A stretch of DNA of 64,000 nucleotides, from positions 1 to 64,000 of the forward strand of contig QNGE01003591.1 of assembly GCA_008508345.1 (NCBI GenBank). Reading direction: 5' to 3'. Made by a program: the position numbers and the translations under genes. The stretch's first letter is position 1. The number at the start of each line of letters is the position of its first letter. Positions 47,076 to 59,388 of this stretch are shown here, piece after piece. A model generated the notes under the pieces. It saw only the letters and a program-made list of their open reading frames with translations. It ran no database searches and was not told the DNA's origin. Source of the DNA: Paragonimus westermani. Lineage: Eukaryota; Platyhelminthes; Trematoda; Plagiorchiida; Troglotrematidae.

Positions 47076-48377
47076 AACAGAAGCTTTTCTACACGAGCCA
47101 GCAGTGTGGTGCGGAAAAGGCGGAAAGATACCGAAAGCCGGGACTTATCTGATAGTGGGTTCCTCAGAGACATTGTCTGGCAACTTGGATAAGTCAGCGA
47201 ATATCGATCACAGGCTGGAAGACGTAATGCATGAGCTCCGAAGCAACCCATGGAGTGGTAAGGCCGCATAGAGGCCGTCGTCAAGGTGTGAAAGTACGAA
47301 TTGAGGGGCCAGCAGTTGAAAACGCGTGTTCCAATAATCAATGTCTTGTGAAAGCAACGTACTACTACTGCTGCTGCCGATGTTATAATACACTACTATA
47401 GCCACAAATATAGTCAACTGACCACTGCACGAAATTGTTGACCCCTGTGCAAACACACCTTGTCGTTATTTAGGGCTGTGTATTCCGTAAGATATTTTGA
47501 GCATCGAGCTTCCGGATGTACCGTAAACACTCTGTTTGACCTCTGGCGTGTAAGTTACAGACAACTTTGAGGTGTAGATATGAGTACACTTTCGGATCTT
47601 ATACTGACGGATGTTGACATTGTCAGAGTCTGTGGCAATATTTTTCAGACCATTATGCTCTATTTGGTTAGTGCTGAAATTTGGCTCCACGTTTTATTAT
47701 CTTCCTTCAATAAGCTGCCTAAATCATCCTCATTCTTACTTCAACTACCGCCACCGTGTTCCGTACTGTTGTTCAGTCAGGGTCATGCAACTTTTTAAGT
47801 GCCAAAGTTAAACGTTTCCGCTCAATATTTTTCTCGTGTAACCCATAATTACCATACTTTCTCAATCTGCGCACAGTCGTTTGGGTTTGACCAAATCAGT
47901 GACCGGTAGTCTAAGTGTGTTCAATTCCATTCTATTTTCTCCCGTTATTAGGCAGTGCCTATTTATCGATTTTTTGTACGGGCACATTCTTTGTTCAATC
48001 TCCAAGGATTTTTCACATCTGAAGTGGGAGATTTAATTTCCTTGTAAACTGATTCACCTGGCACCGCATAAATCCGTTTTTATACCAAAGCATCCTCGTT
48101 AACCGTTTTGAAAATAACTTATCCTCTCAGCCGTGAAATGATGGGGGAGTCATATGTCGGATCGCCAGATCACGCGTAACACAGTGTGAAGTTGGATCGT
48201 CAGCATACGATATAGCAGCTGATATAATGTCTCGAATGACTGAAACTCAATTTCACGGAAGTACTTCCGACGTGCTAGTCTTCAAACGTTGCACACGCGG
48301 CGTTCTGATTTTCACTGATGAGTGTTTCTCTACTTTGTTATATGCTTTGTATAGGGTTCATCGGAATCCATGTGTAT
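47076..48377. other. Stretch without recognised gene
   Basis: Short open frames on both strands, a small TACTACTACTGC-type imperfect triplet run near 47360, and nothing else identifiable. Confidence 0.35.
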
Positions 48378-48663
48378 TGTAACGCGCAGCCGAAACCAGC
48401 GAGCGCGCACGAATTGAATTTGAGTTGTGTGACGGGGCGTGCTGCTGTGTTGTCGGTGCCGTTTTAGCTTACGTTTGTGTAAGTCGTGTGCATTGCTTAC
48501 TGGGCCTTCGGCTCATGTTTGTTCGTATTGTTTCTCTTTTCAGAACTGTCGTTCGAACCCCTGCTTCGGAAGAACGCTGTCCCCTGGTGCGTCCACGTTG
48601 CCCGGAGGTTGGTCCGTGAAGTCACGGGCATCCAGAGTAGAGTCGGCTGGTCTGCATGTTACA
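48378..48663 (+). mobile_element. 286-bp LTR-like or MITE-like element with GTAT target duplication
   Basis: Best-defined copy. It starts TGTAACGCGCAGCC and ends GCATGTTACA. GTAT flanks both sides (48374-48377 and 48664-48667). Same length as the 44053-44338 copy, opposite orientation. Apparent open frames across it recur in each copy simply because the DNA is repeated. Confidence 0.8.
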
Positions 48664-50040
48664 GTATCTAATTAGATGGCAATACCAGAGATTCATATCA
48701 ATAGTTGATTCAACGAAACATCGCAGCTGTCTGACTATGATAAGCCGATACCTACCGGATAATAGTTGCATCCCTCTAGATTCATACCGAGTGCGTACAA
48801 GTAGGGATTAGTGGAAAATACCTTCCACACAGTTGCGAGGGCATGCACAAAGCGATTGCAGGGGATATTGTCTTATTAGAACCTCCTGAAACACCACTGT
48901 TTCCCGTCTGCTTTTTATGAGTGATTTCAGTGCACCCACCGTCCGATTCCGATTGCGGGAACGAGGTCTCGGCACCTCGTCGATGTTGACACGGCGGGAG
49001 GCCTGTTGTTATCTCAACGCCTCAACGTTCTGGTAGAATCCTTTCTCTGACTGACCAGCCTAACATGAACGACAGCCACCAAGTGAGGAGAGTGGTTATC
49101 AGGCCGCTGTTCCAACAAAATCATCGATAACTTTTGGTTTTCGACCTTATTTGACAGTTGTTGCGTAAACCAGCAAAAACATGAACGGCTCAAAACTACC
49201 ACCACGTTCTTGGTAAAAGCCCGAGAATCGTCTCTATGCGTCCCTTCTTAACAGTGATTCTGTGAATCCGATTTGCGACAGTTTCAAGGATGAAACTTAA
49301 ACAGGGGATTTAATGGTATCGTTCACTTCTTTCTTGTAAAGGATGTCGCCCGTCTGAAGAGTGTGTTTCTGTTTTATAGGAGTGATCATACAAAGAACTC
49401 TGAGGTCCTGAACGATTTCCGCATTATTAGGAATGGGGTGAGCTACAACTCCAGTGAAAAACTGAGCTCGTACAAGAGAAGGTTCTGCATAGAACTCGCG
49501 CGAACAGACTTCTCAGCTGAACATATGCGTCAGTCAAAAAAGAGGCCGGGGTTGGACGCCAAGTTGTCAAATTTAGTTGGTTTGTCTTATTCAGTTTCAA
49601 CCGGGCATCCGTTGACCTCAAAAGCAATGATTGGGGACATGATGTAACACAGTTCTTGTGGAGTACGAGAAGTATTGAGAACAGGTAACATTGCGAGACT
49701 ATGGTTGAAGCAAGTGATAGTCTGAAAGTCCTTCGGAACGGTTTCTAGGCGCGCAGCTGACGGCCTGAAAAGGAAGACTGCCCCAACGTCTAGTAAACAT
49801 ATAAGGAAAGAACTGTTGTCTGATGAACAACAGCGGACGGGGATCGTAAAGCTTCTTCGTCGGCCGTCAACCCCATCGGTGATAAAGGGTTGTTCAACGA
49901 GAACTACTCTAAGGAAGTGTGTGAAATTTAAATTACTGCACAGTGGCCAAAATGAGAGTGGATGCAGGTTAAGAACTTCAAGTCACGAATCGTACTTCGC
50001 ATTTCTTAAGCCACGACCAGTCCTGTAGCCGCCTGCCGAC
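48664..50040. other. Stretch without recognised gene
   Basis: Open frames at 49363-49647 (plus) and 49816-50028 (plus) lack motifs. The last part, near 49950-50040, may belong to the adjacent LINE tail but could not be aligned. Confidence 0.35.
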
Positions 50041-51091
50041 CACACTGAACAGTGGGTGTATCTTTCTTCAGGCCGATGCACACGACTTGATTAGCATACT
50101 CAAGTAGCAGCCTTGCGCAACCCCGAAAAAGCATCTAAAACCCCACTTTGACTGACCGGAGAAAGATGCACTCAATTATTCTGAGAGTGTCAAATTCACT
50201 CTTTGCAGCCATCATGAGGCGAGGTGTGAGGGACAAGTAAGCTGAAATCTGGATGCCCAAACCTATCTCCACATCTGCTCTCGCCACGTCTATTATACTG
50301 GGTGTGTTGTGGACCAGGAAGATAAACCCAGAACCCCCAACGAGCAACATGTTGTCTCGGCGGTCGTCGCCCAAACCTATCTTCATATCGATTCCCATGA
50401 TGTTTATTATGTTGAGTGTTTTGGGGGCCAGGAAGGGACTGCCAGTCCTTATCGCGCGGGAGGCGGAATCCCAGTTTCCTGACCACCGTACATTCACGTA
50501 ATAATCAGTCTCGATTGCACTGCGGCCACCAACGTCCTAGAATTCTAGATCATCAGCATGGTGAAAAGCATTGCTGGAAGTGTTGTAAGAAAGATAAGTG
50601 GTGCAAATAAGATATAACACAACTTGCCGTTGGTATTTGAAGGACTCCCGCAAGAATTAGCAAGTGGTAGTTGGAGCCCCATATGATTCTAACTCAAAAG
50701 CCCTGCCAACAAGAAAAGGGGCAGCTCAGCGTCAGTTTAGCGTTGGATTCCGTGAGCTTCCATATTGCGTCTCAGGGGACAAGCAGAATATTCAAATTTG
50801 TTGACTAAACCAAAGAAGAAATCTCATGGAATCATTTCTTTTCTCGCCATCACCCTATCAAAGAGGTAAGCGTTATTATTTAGCGTGACCAGATAGGAAG
50901 GAAGCCATTCTGAGTGAGGGAAAATATTGATCGCCGTGAAGTGTTCAAGTATGCCGAGCTTCGAAAAACGCTCTAACAACATGCGCCATGTGCCGGTAAG
51001 ACTCACTGGTCGATAATTAGCCGAGGAGTGCTGGCCACCTGCCTTGAAAATGGACGTGGTCATAGATACTTTCCACCGGCCAAGCCCGGAC
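50041..51091 (-). mobile_element. LINE relic, locus 2: reverse transcriptase N-part plus C-terminal part
   Basis: On the minus strand, 51100-50824 reads GRWKVSMTTSIFKAGGQHSS, then ANYRPVSLTGTWRMLLERF and FPHSEWLPSYL, the early reverse transcriptase motifs (normally W-x-x-A-x-V-x-P-I-F-K-G, NYRPVSL, QHGF). 50497-50041 then gives the late motifs: ADVEIGLGIQIS, MMAAKSEFDTLR, LLLEYANQVV, CTGLKKDT. The catalytic core between them is missing. The late part is closely similar to 25138-25490 and additionally contains a second diverged IIN-IMGIDMKIGLGDDRR unit. Confidence 0.65.
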
Positions 51092-51534
51092 GTCCAGTGA
51101 TTGGTTGTGCTATGGGTAGTTTGCTCGCAACGTCTGTCGACAGGCAAGATCCTGAACAGTTACGACCGTAATAAAGCGAGCGCTCATAAATTCCGAGTCA
51201 GCTGAGCTACCAACTCGGATCAAAAAAAGACGGCCGTAAAGGCGAGTTACTTAGGCATAAAAACGGTTTAAAAAAACAAACGAAAGAAAATCGAAACAGA
51301 CCTCGACAATAAATTCAACAGGTTCACAAGTCCCGAGAACAACGGTTCACGCAAGCACGATCAAATACAACAGTCACCTAGTCGCGAAGCGATAGAACGC
51401 AGGTGAAACCAAGGTACACATAGGCAGAGGTTTAGCGGGGGGGCGGATGGGAACGAAAAAACTGAGCAGAAACAATCTTCAACAAGTAAGCGATACCAAG
51501 ATTTAATAATACATCAGGAATAACGTTCGTGAAG
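51092..51534 (-). repeat. Dispersed repeat, inverted partner of 26773-27240
   Basis: Closely similar to the other copy on the opposite strand. It lacks about 14 bases near 51250 present in the partner, and has a longer G run near 51440. It is followed on the minus strand by the LINE fragment, whereas the other copy is not, so the repeat is probably an independent unit. Confidence 0.6.
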
Positions 51535-52214
51535 GAAGGGATTCTTCTGCATATGATTCGAATGATCATGTTATTTCTTGCGAGAAAAGGACGAGTGTTA
51601 AACGCACTTCTGAATTAATTTGTAAATGGGGTCGTGCATATCATGTTGGGTAATTCGCGATTGTTGCCGTACTGCAGTCAACAGATTAGTTTAAACGTAC
51701 CCCATTTTTCAAGTCCCCCAGAAAATAATGGTCCGTTCTGCTGTTATTGAAGGAAAAATATTGCTATTTCCACCGTAGATACTATTCGTTGATTTCCTTG
51801 GCAATCACGAGGTGTCAGTCTTCGGCTATTCTTGGTTACGCTCTATTGAAATGCGTCCTCGACCTTCGCTGGCGCTATCACCTTTTACAAGATATGAGAT
51901 ACTACAGTCCGCTTAGCGCAGAGATGTACAGTCTGGAATTTGTCCGCATACGTTGTCATACCTTTTAGTATCACGTGTCCGGGCTTGGCTGACGACATGC
52001 GCCTTGCAACTGTCAACAAATTCAACGGCTAGTACAGGTAGTCTGAATAATAACTTGTCAACTTCTATAACCGCGAAATGAACCGGCATTTTTCGGAGGA
52101 TTTTGAAAGCTGGGTACAATGCATACTGCTTTGTTGGTCACAATAAGGAATTAGGGTGAACTTCCTCAACGTGGTTTGCACAAACCAATTTGCGAGTTGA
52201 TCCTAAAATGCGCT
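51535..52214. other. Stretch without recognised gene
   Basis: No motif or repeat partner noticed. Confidence 0.35.
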
Positions 52215-52890
52215 TAACGCTTATAACAATAATGGTATATTTCTCGACGCATTTGTGAGAAACACGCTCAGGACAGTGTGATCAACGTGCAGATTTTTGA
52301 GCATATACATATTTGAACACCAAAGTTGTAAATCGTACCATGAGTCAGCTATGTGAATAGAGCAACAAAACAGATATTTTGTGGAGGGAAAGTTCAATTC
52401 TGAACAGAACAATTTGAGCTACATACTTCTGAGACGATAGTACTTAAGATCTGCACAATTCGAAAAAATAGTTTATCCGTTATATCAATTAAGACTCCAC
52501 AAGATGATCACTGGCCTATTGCTCAAGGTAGTGCCGAAATAGGTTTTCCTGGAGAATGGAGTGGATGTGTTGATGAAGAATTTGATCATTATTTCATGTA
52601 GATAGTCCGGGAAAATGCGCAGAAAATTTTTGTGATGGCGGCGATTTGGGGACGCACATACTTTCGCGGGGAACGGATGGACCTCTCGATCGGACGTCAT
52701 TCTCGGCTCAAATTGCAGAGAATTTTGAGGAGCCCGCAATGTGCCCCACCCTTGCGGAATTTTGAGTGTTTGTGCGGGGTGGAATGTTTTCTCGCGCGGG
52801 ATATATCAGTGAAACCTAGAATGGAGAGCGGAATCACGCGATAAACGAGAGAACGTAAAACTGACTATGTGATCTATGGCGAACAATGGA
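52215..52890 (-). repeat. ATT-tailed repeat, partner of 37649-38320
   Basis: The minus-strand end near 52231 reads TGCGTCGAGAAATATACC followed by a short ATT-like stretch. Blocks match the 37649-38320 copy in the same order with strong divergence (perhaps two thirds identity). No coding potential. Confidence 0.45.
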
Positions 52891-55800
52891 ACAGCCTAGT
52901 GGGACTTTGCACGAAAGATATGGAAAACAGAAGGAGGAATCTGGTGATTAATGGGTCGCAGACATATAAAAATGTCTGGAAGTAAGCGTCGTTTGTTTCG
53001 TGTTCATCGATCGGATACGGTCATTCCCAATAGCAACACGATTATCTAACCCGTTATATTATGAAAATTGGGTGAGGTTTTGTTCACACAACTCACATGG
53101 GCTACGCGAGTTACGCATCTTCTCGATAGATGGTAACGGACATAACAGGACCTGCGCAATATGGTCATTTTCATCTTAACTATTAAAATAAATATGCCAA
53201 AACTAGGGCATACGAGGTTTCTCATACGAAGCGGCTTATATTTTCAAGGTGGCAGGGCTAGTGTCAGTGGCAATACAAACAGTGCTGATACCACATCCTA
53301 TACTTTCCCAGCGAATAAGACGATGGAAGTCAATAAGAGAATACGACCTTCGTATGGAAATCATGACAGCAATACTGTACTAATCAGAGGGCTCCAGAAA
53401 TTACGGGTGCCGGGATGTCTGAAGTCGTTCTCGTGCCTTACATAACACGGGATATATCCCTATAAGAATAAGGAAGGTGTATTACACCATGCTTATATCA
53501 AGGGTGTTATGATATGTTATCAACTACGTTAGCCTCAGTACATCTCAAAAACAATGGTGTGAAAATTAACCAACTTAGAACCTGGTGGTAACCAAACGAC
53601 GCGGAGTTATCGAAATTGTCTGGTTAAGCAACATTTACACCTAAAGTACGAACATATAATCTCAAGTCGGACACAGTGATGATAAAAACACCGTACTTAG
53701 GTTATTCGTACTTATTAACCAACCAATGATTCATTTACCAGAATATATCCCATTCAGTAAAATTTCCCATCTTTGCAGGCGGTGGAGCAGAAAAGACAAG
53801 CATACACCTAGCCAACTTGGCTGGGTAGACTGCATGTTTACCGCGAACAAACACGGAATACGATATCTGGGGACAGTGAATCGTTCTCCAAAGTTTTGGT
53901 CAAGAACGAAGAGGCTGCAGACGTATTGGTGAAAGGTTAATTTTCACGAGTCGACCCGAGGATGTTCATTAGTTGGAGGCACAACTTTGTGGCATGATGG
54001 AATGTCTGTGGATGGAATTAGCTTTATTGGGGCATTTGTCTTGTGGGTTATTGGTGCACCTTTCATTCGTTTGCCTGCTTGGTTTCAGAAATATACTCAT
54101 GCGGCAACAGTATTCGTGAATTCCACCATAGATGGCTATCACTTGGTAAGTTGCTATCAGGATTAGCATCCTGTCGGGACTTCCGCTCACCAGAAAATAT
54201 CACATTTATCTTGGTCAAGCCCCTTCTTCCTCACGAAAACACCAAAACACACCTGGTGAGATGGAGGATGGCCTGATCGTTTCGTTCAGCTCGCTGGGGG
54301 CTCTGTAGTTAGCCAGACAAACAAAAATGCTGACGGAACTGAAACTGACGGAAATTGAAAGGGGCCTACAGACTTCAGGATCATACGGAAAATAAAAACA
54401 TGTGAAAAGCGTGCTCTGAAACGCTCATATCAAGCCATTTTAAGATGGTCAAGCGGCCTTGTAACTGCAAAAAAGACGGATATATTGTTTTTTGTTTTGT
54501 GAGATGTTCGCCTCTCAAAGCGAGAGGGGGTTTATTAAGGTCTCGCGACAATGCCAGTTCGACCTCATTCACTTTGCATGCACGTATGGTGCCACACCTG
54601 GTCAACTACTGTGAAGCACTGGGGAATTCGTAATCGGGACTCACCGCCTCACTCCTAGATATGTTGTGAGTAATACGGAAAAAATACAAGGCAGTCGGAA
54701 TTCTCCTCGGTTGCACATATACAATTCGGGAAGATCAAATCGATACCTTTAGTGTGTCGAAGAATATTTCTGGAGAAGACGGAAGCGCTCTGCACAGGAC
54801 GAATCCAAACACTCAACATCACTGGTAGGAGCTGGAGCTGTAAAACATCTTGTGGTTCAGCCTTCGGAATGAGTTTCAAAGTGAGAGGACTCTGAGGAGC
54901 AGCTTCACGAAGAAATTCAACCACGTGTAGTCCGCTCATTTTCGGAACCCGTTGTCAGTGACTTACCTCAGGTTATTACGCTTAACAGCACTATTCCTGC
55001 AATTTTGTACCTAGTTTTACTCATTTTTGCCACTTCTGTTGTGTCCTTACCGCTTGCTATTTCACCATTATTGTCAGCATTACTTGCGCTACTGGGCTCT
55101 CCTGTTTCTAGAGGTATAATTAAGTTTGAAGATAACGTTTTCTCTTGTCAATTCTTTTGGAGGTGGGTGTGTTACGTACCGCTGAAACCTACGAGCTTGT
55201 TGCTACCTCGTCTCAAGAATGTCATGAACCCGAACCGCTCGGCAGAAGTTTCAACCTTCGGTAAAACGCTAGACGCTTACGGAAGCCCTCCGGCACAATA
55301 AAATGAAATAACTAACTAGTACAGCTGAGTATTAAAGCAGAAACTACATCTGGTAAACCTGTCGAAATCCAGGATGAAAGTATATGGCTCACTAAACTCC
55401 CGTCAGGTAACTCCTCAGTCTCATAACTTGTGAACTCCGTAACCAAATGGGTAGAGTTGAGCCTGAAAATAGTCATCCTCTTACCGTTCCTTCCCCCGGC
55501 AGATAAAGACTGACATGTGTGTATCTCCGGTTGGTGATGCATGTACAGTAATGGACAACCCTTCGAAGCATACTGTCAGAATTAAGGGCCTCGCCGAGTC
55601 AGAGACACCCACGATCATCAGAATTACGAAGACGTGACTCCCCACATGTTCCTCGACGGCAAGCCGAATTCCCTGATTGTTACATCTTGCACACTGGCAG
55701 TCAGCAGGAAAGGACTGGAGATCCATGTTTAGGATGTCGTCGGGGCCACATTGGTGCAAGAGCCCTACCTGCCGGGCTTCCTGAGTCCCTCTGGATAAAC

Positions 55801-56999
55801 GTGGTTACCTGTTACACAATTAGCATGGCCATTGACGCAGTGTATAATCCACCCTCGGTGTCAAAAGAATTATCCCAAGCACCGTACATAACGATCCGGT
55901 AGGCAGCTGCACTCAAAAACAGTCGAGTATTCACTATCGGGGATTTAACACTTCCAGGCGTTAACTTCATCATTGGAATGAATTCTGGTACAAAGGCTGC
56001 ATAGTTCTTCAAACTCATATTGGAAGTCAGACTAACAGAACGCTTGTGGCAATAGTGGCCAAAGAGAAGGGCACTACCCACTTCGTCTTGACCCACTTCT
56101 TACCATCGAGCCACACATGGTAGACGCTCTTGAGTTCGGTGCCACACAGCGCGCTGGGGATCACGCATCTATCCGTTCTAAGCTGATCTATGACGGCGTG
56201 ATTGATCGGTACTCCAAACCGATCCGTCGAAACTTTCGTACGACCGGCTTCCAGTAGATCCAAAAGTGCGTAACGGAAACACTTGCTACTGTCGAAGAAC
56301 ACTGTGCCATATCATTAACAAATAAGTCACACCTAAAGACTCATACGAAACGCTCCATACAGGAAAAGAACGTTTCGTGGTATGGCTATGTCACTTGGTA
56401 CCGAAGAGACGCACAGTGCTCAAAAGAATTCTCGGAATTAGTGCATAACATTCCTAAGAGTAGACCGTCGTGACCATACGCTTAATTCCACAGAAAACAC
56501 CGTTTACTGTCCCGAGCGGCTTTGCGGATACTTCGCATCCGTTGAAAAATCTTAATGAGCAGTGTCATCATAAGTGGGACAACTAGCAATCAGAAAACTG
56601 CCGAGATACTCCGCTCCAGCTACGCAACCGCCTTTAGCGACCCAGACAGCGCGGGACAACCGCCAAGCTTGAGTCACCCTGTCACAGTGGAAATCCCCCA
56701 GATTTCTCGTAGTCTAAATTCGGAGCTAATTTTCTCAGGCTGAAGCCTCAAAAACCACCGGATTGTTGTATCTGTACTCGAGCCCTACCGGCTACATGCC
56801 TTACGGACAACAACGACTGTAGTGAGGACAAGTGACTCAGTAGGAATGCATACTGTGTTGTCGCATTTACAAGCAATTGGGTCATTTTAAAGTACATGGA
56901 TGAGTGAGTCTTTGGCCGTTGAAGCCGCGACCAATCAGAACACTCTGGGAGCCTTGACACGAGTGTGGGGCATATAGGCCGTCTTGACGCGTGAACAAC
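52891..56999. other. 4.1-kb stretch without firmly recognised gene
   Basis: Contains unassigned open frames, including 55005-55301 (plus, hydrophobic start) and a minus-strand pair 56302-56027 and 56096-55812 in different frames. The 53933-54169 frame is listed separately. None has a recognisable domain, and no repeat partner was noticed. Confidence 0.35.
53933..54169 (+). CDS. Unassigned hydrophobic open stretch, possible exon
   Basis: An open stretch without internal Met start, from just after a TGA to a TAG. It includes LVGGTTLWHDGMSVDGISF and then IGAFVLWVIGAPFIRLPAWF, a likely membrane helix. A GTAAGT at about 54148 is a good splice donor, so the coding part may end after GYHL. No matching family is recalled and no acceptor with a convincing pyrimidine tract is seen. 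It may be part of a host membrane protein gene or chance. Confidence 0.2.
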
Positions 57000-57780
57000 G
57001 CGGGTCTTGATAGCTTACCGTCCATCCCGTTCAAGGACTGTGCCGTGGCACTAGTTGGACCGCCGTTAGAGCTGTTTCGGCGCTCATGTCTTGAGTACCC
57101 TTCTCACTCTCTGGAATTACAATCTTTTCGAGCCTGTCTAGAAAGGCGACGGCAGAGACGATAGAGAGGATTTTCGCCCAGTAACACTGCTCCCATTTGC
57201 CTCCAGGTTAGTGGGAAACACAGTAGATTACAGAACAAAAGCCTGACTCCAATTCACCAAATTCCTAACGAGTCATTGGCATGGATTTCTGCAAGGATAT
57301 TAGCGCACCACCGACTTGCTGCTGGCAACAAAATCTATGACCACGGTTGCAGAAGAACGCCATCCAGTTAATGTCGCTTTCTAAGACTTCACTGAACACT
57401 CGGATAGAATAAATTACCGTGTTCTATTTAGTAAGCTACCAGCTATTAGTCTCGATGGGCAACTGCGTGAATAGTTTCAATACCAGTAAATCAGGTAGGA
57501 CATACTGTTTGTGGGTTAACGGCAGGCTGTCCGCCACTTTCGAGGTTTTCACGGATATCTGGCAAGGATGCATAGGAAGCACTCTATTGTTCGTATTATT
57601 TGTGAGCGACTTAAAAGCTGTTAGCCGATGCCATTTATTCACGCATGCGGATGGTACAAAATTACGGCGTACTCCACTCAGTTCGGAAGACTACTCTAAT
57701 ACAGAAGGACTTCGATGCAGCACATCGGTGTTCGGTAGAAAAATCCCTCGTTCAAGAATAGTAAGTTGAAGCACTGTTGA
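57000..57780 (+). mobile_element. LINE reverse transcriptase relic, plus strand
   Basis: In order across shifted frames: LPSIPFKDCAVAL with PLELFRRS (pre-RT helices), SLAWISARI-type remnant of QHGF, VNVAF-DFTEHSDRINYRVL (normally VDVVFLDFSKAFDRVNH-x-x-L), GNCVNSFNTSKSGRTYCLWV then NGRLSATF, TDIWQGCIGSTLLFVLFVSD (normally SGVPQGSVLGPLLFLLFVND) and LFTHADGTKL, where the catalytic FADD is HADG. The changed second Asp and the stops make it dead. Confidence 0.65.
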
Positions 57781-57789
57781 ACACCCAAA

Positions 57790-57960
57790 CTGGTGACGAA
57801 TAGGGTGATTCGAGGAGGCGTTCTAGGACCGTCGCCTTTTCTAATGTATATGGTTGACGTATGTGAAGTATTTGATTCAACAAGATCAGCCCACTCAGGT
57901 TGCTGACGATATCAAAATTTCAAGTCGCACATCACTCACATTTGATCACAGCCTTCGCAT
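57790..57960 (+). mobile_element. Second LINE catalytic-core fragment, directly downstream
   Basis: The frame reads RVIRGGVLGPSPFLMYMVDV then, after a shift, QVADDIKISSRTSLTFD. This is a repeat of the G-x-LGP-x-x-F and ADD motifs, so it cannot be the continuation of the element just upstream. It must come from another LINE, closer to the CR1 copies (ADDIK). Confidence 0.5.
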
Positions 57961-58954
57961 TCAGATAGTTTTCCAGTCAGCTTCTTTCGAATAGAAACAC
58001 TAGATTCGAGTTTCATTCTCATTTGAGCTCATCAGTAGTGCATATCCTTGCCGCAGCCGGAATTTGAACTCCGACCATCCCAATCATGAGGCACTCGTGT
58101 TGGCTACTGCGTCATCGCCCTCACATTTGGCTGAAGTTCAAATCCCGGCGGTGGCAAGGGTACGTACCACTGGTGAGCTCTAATGAGTCATGTTTCCATT
58201 CGAAAGAGGCTGCCTGGAAAATCTATCTGAATGCGAGGGCTGCGATCAACTGTGAGTGGTGTACAAATTGAAAGTAAACCAATTCCCCGACTACTGATCA
58301 GATATCAAAACTGTTCTTACACTGTGCCAGCACAGGTAACGCCATTTCTGTCTACAAAATATACGACAGAACCTAGCGTCGTTTCAGTTGCGGTACAGAA
58401 CAAGGCTTCATTGTAAAATACTCCCATATTCGGAAGTCAGAACCAGTAACAACATCCAGAGTTTCAAAAAGGGCTTGAGCAATAATTCTACGCTGTCGAT
58501 CACAATGCCCATGTTCAAACTCTGTGTATACTCTGATGACTTTTCTGAGTATGGCCCCGGAGGTAGTTAGCCGTCAGCTGCATATAGCGTAGATACCCGT
58601 CCCGCGAAACGGTCATGTTGCATTTATCGTCGTAGTTACTAGGATTATAAAGCTTACAAGCCCCAGACCATGATTAACGTTTGCCGGTAATTGCAGCTCA
58701 CTGACTACCAGACGAAATCCTCCGCAAAAACTGTGTGAAAATACCCCCCTACACACACTGAAACCTTGACTCATCGCATTCGTTTCTCTTCCTGCCTCAA
58801 ACCCACCGTGCTAGCCATCCAGCAACCATTATGTGTCGTGAAACATAGATTTCACTTCAAACATAGGCCTTTTAAAACAAATGGCCAACAAAGTCCGTAA
58901 GGAGCTCTGATTACCACGTGATGATCATTCTACAGGTGGCCGCCGATTACTCAG
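57961..58954. other. Stretch without recognised gene
   Basis: Short open frames only; no motif or repeat partner noticed. Confidence 0.35.
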
Positions 58955-59272
58955 TTATCGCGGAACGCCATAACAACCAGTTGACAGCGTCATAAGTTTC
59001 AGTAACCCACGGAAACTACGGATATCGCGTAAGGTCGGTGTCAAAAAATTACGTACACAGTACTCGTTACAGTGGATGCGATCAATGCACACGTAAGACT
59101 GCGTTGTTAATCCATGAGCGTCCGGTGTACGAGGTAACCTTCTGTGACGGATGTGCGCACAAAACACCGTCTTGCCCGAACACTGGAAGATTTTCAACTT
59201 TTTCGGCGGCTTCCAGCAGTCTACGAGGTCCTGCGCTGGAGTCAGCTCAACCGCCGGATTTCGGAACCTCAT
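58955..59272 (-). mobile_element. Possible Gypsy reverse transcriptase thumb-region relic
   Basis: The minus-strand frame contains KKLKIFQCSGKTVFCAHI and later NFLTPTLRDIRSFRGLLKL. The latter resembles the Gypsy P-x-T-x-x-x-LRSFLGL segment that follows the catalytic core, and the former the KC-F-x-x-LGH-I region. Intervening residues do not fit well, so the call is tentative. Confidence 0.35.
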
Positions 59273-59388
59273 ATATTCCCTCGCTGAAGCCCAGTTGATT
59301 CAACTCTTTCCCAATAATATTGACGTCAATTGACTTGGAGATGCATTTGGACGTATTTCTCAAATTAGTTTTGAGCTGTTTGGAACAT

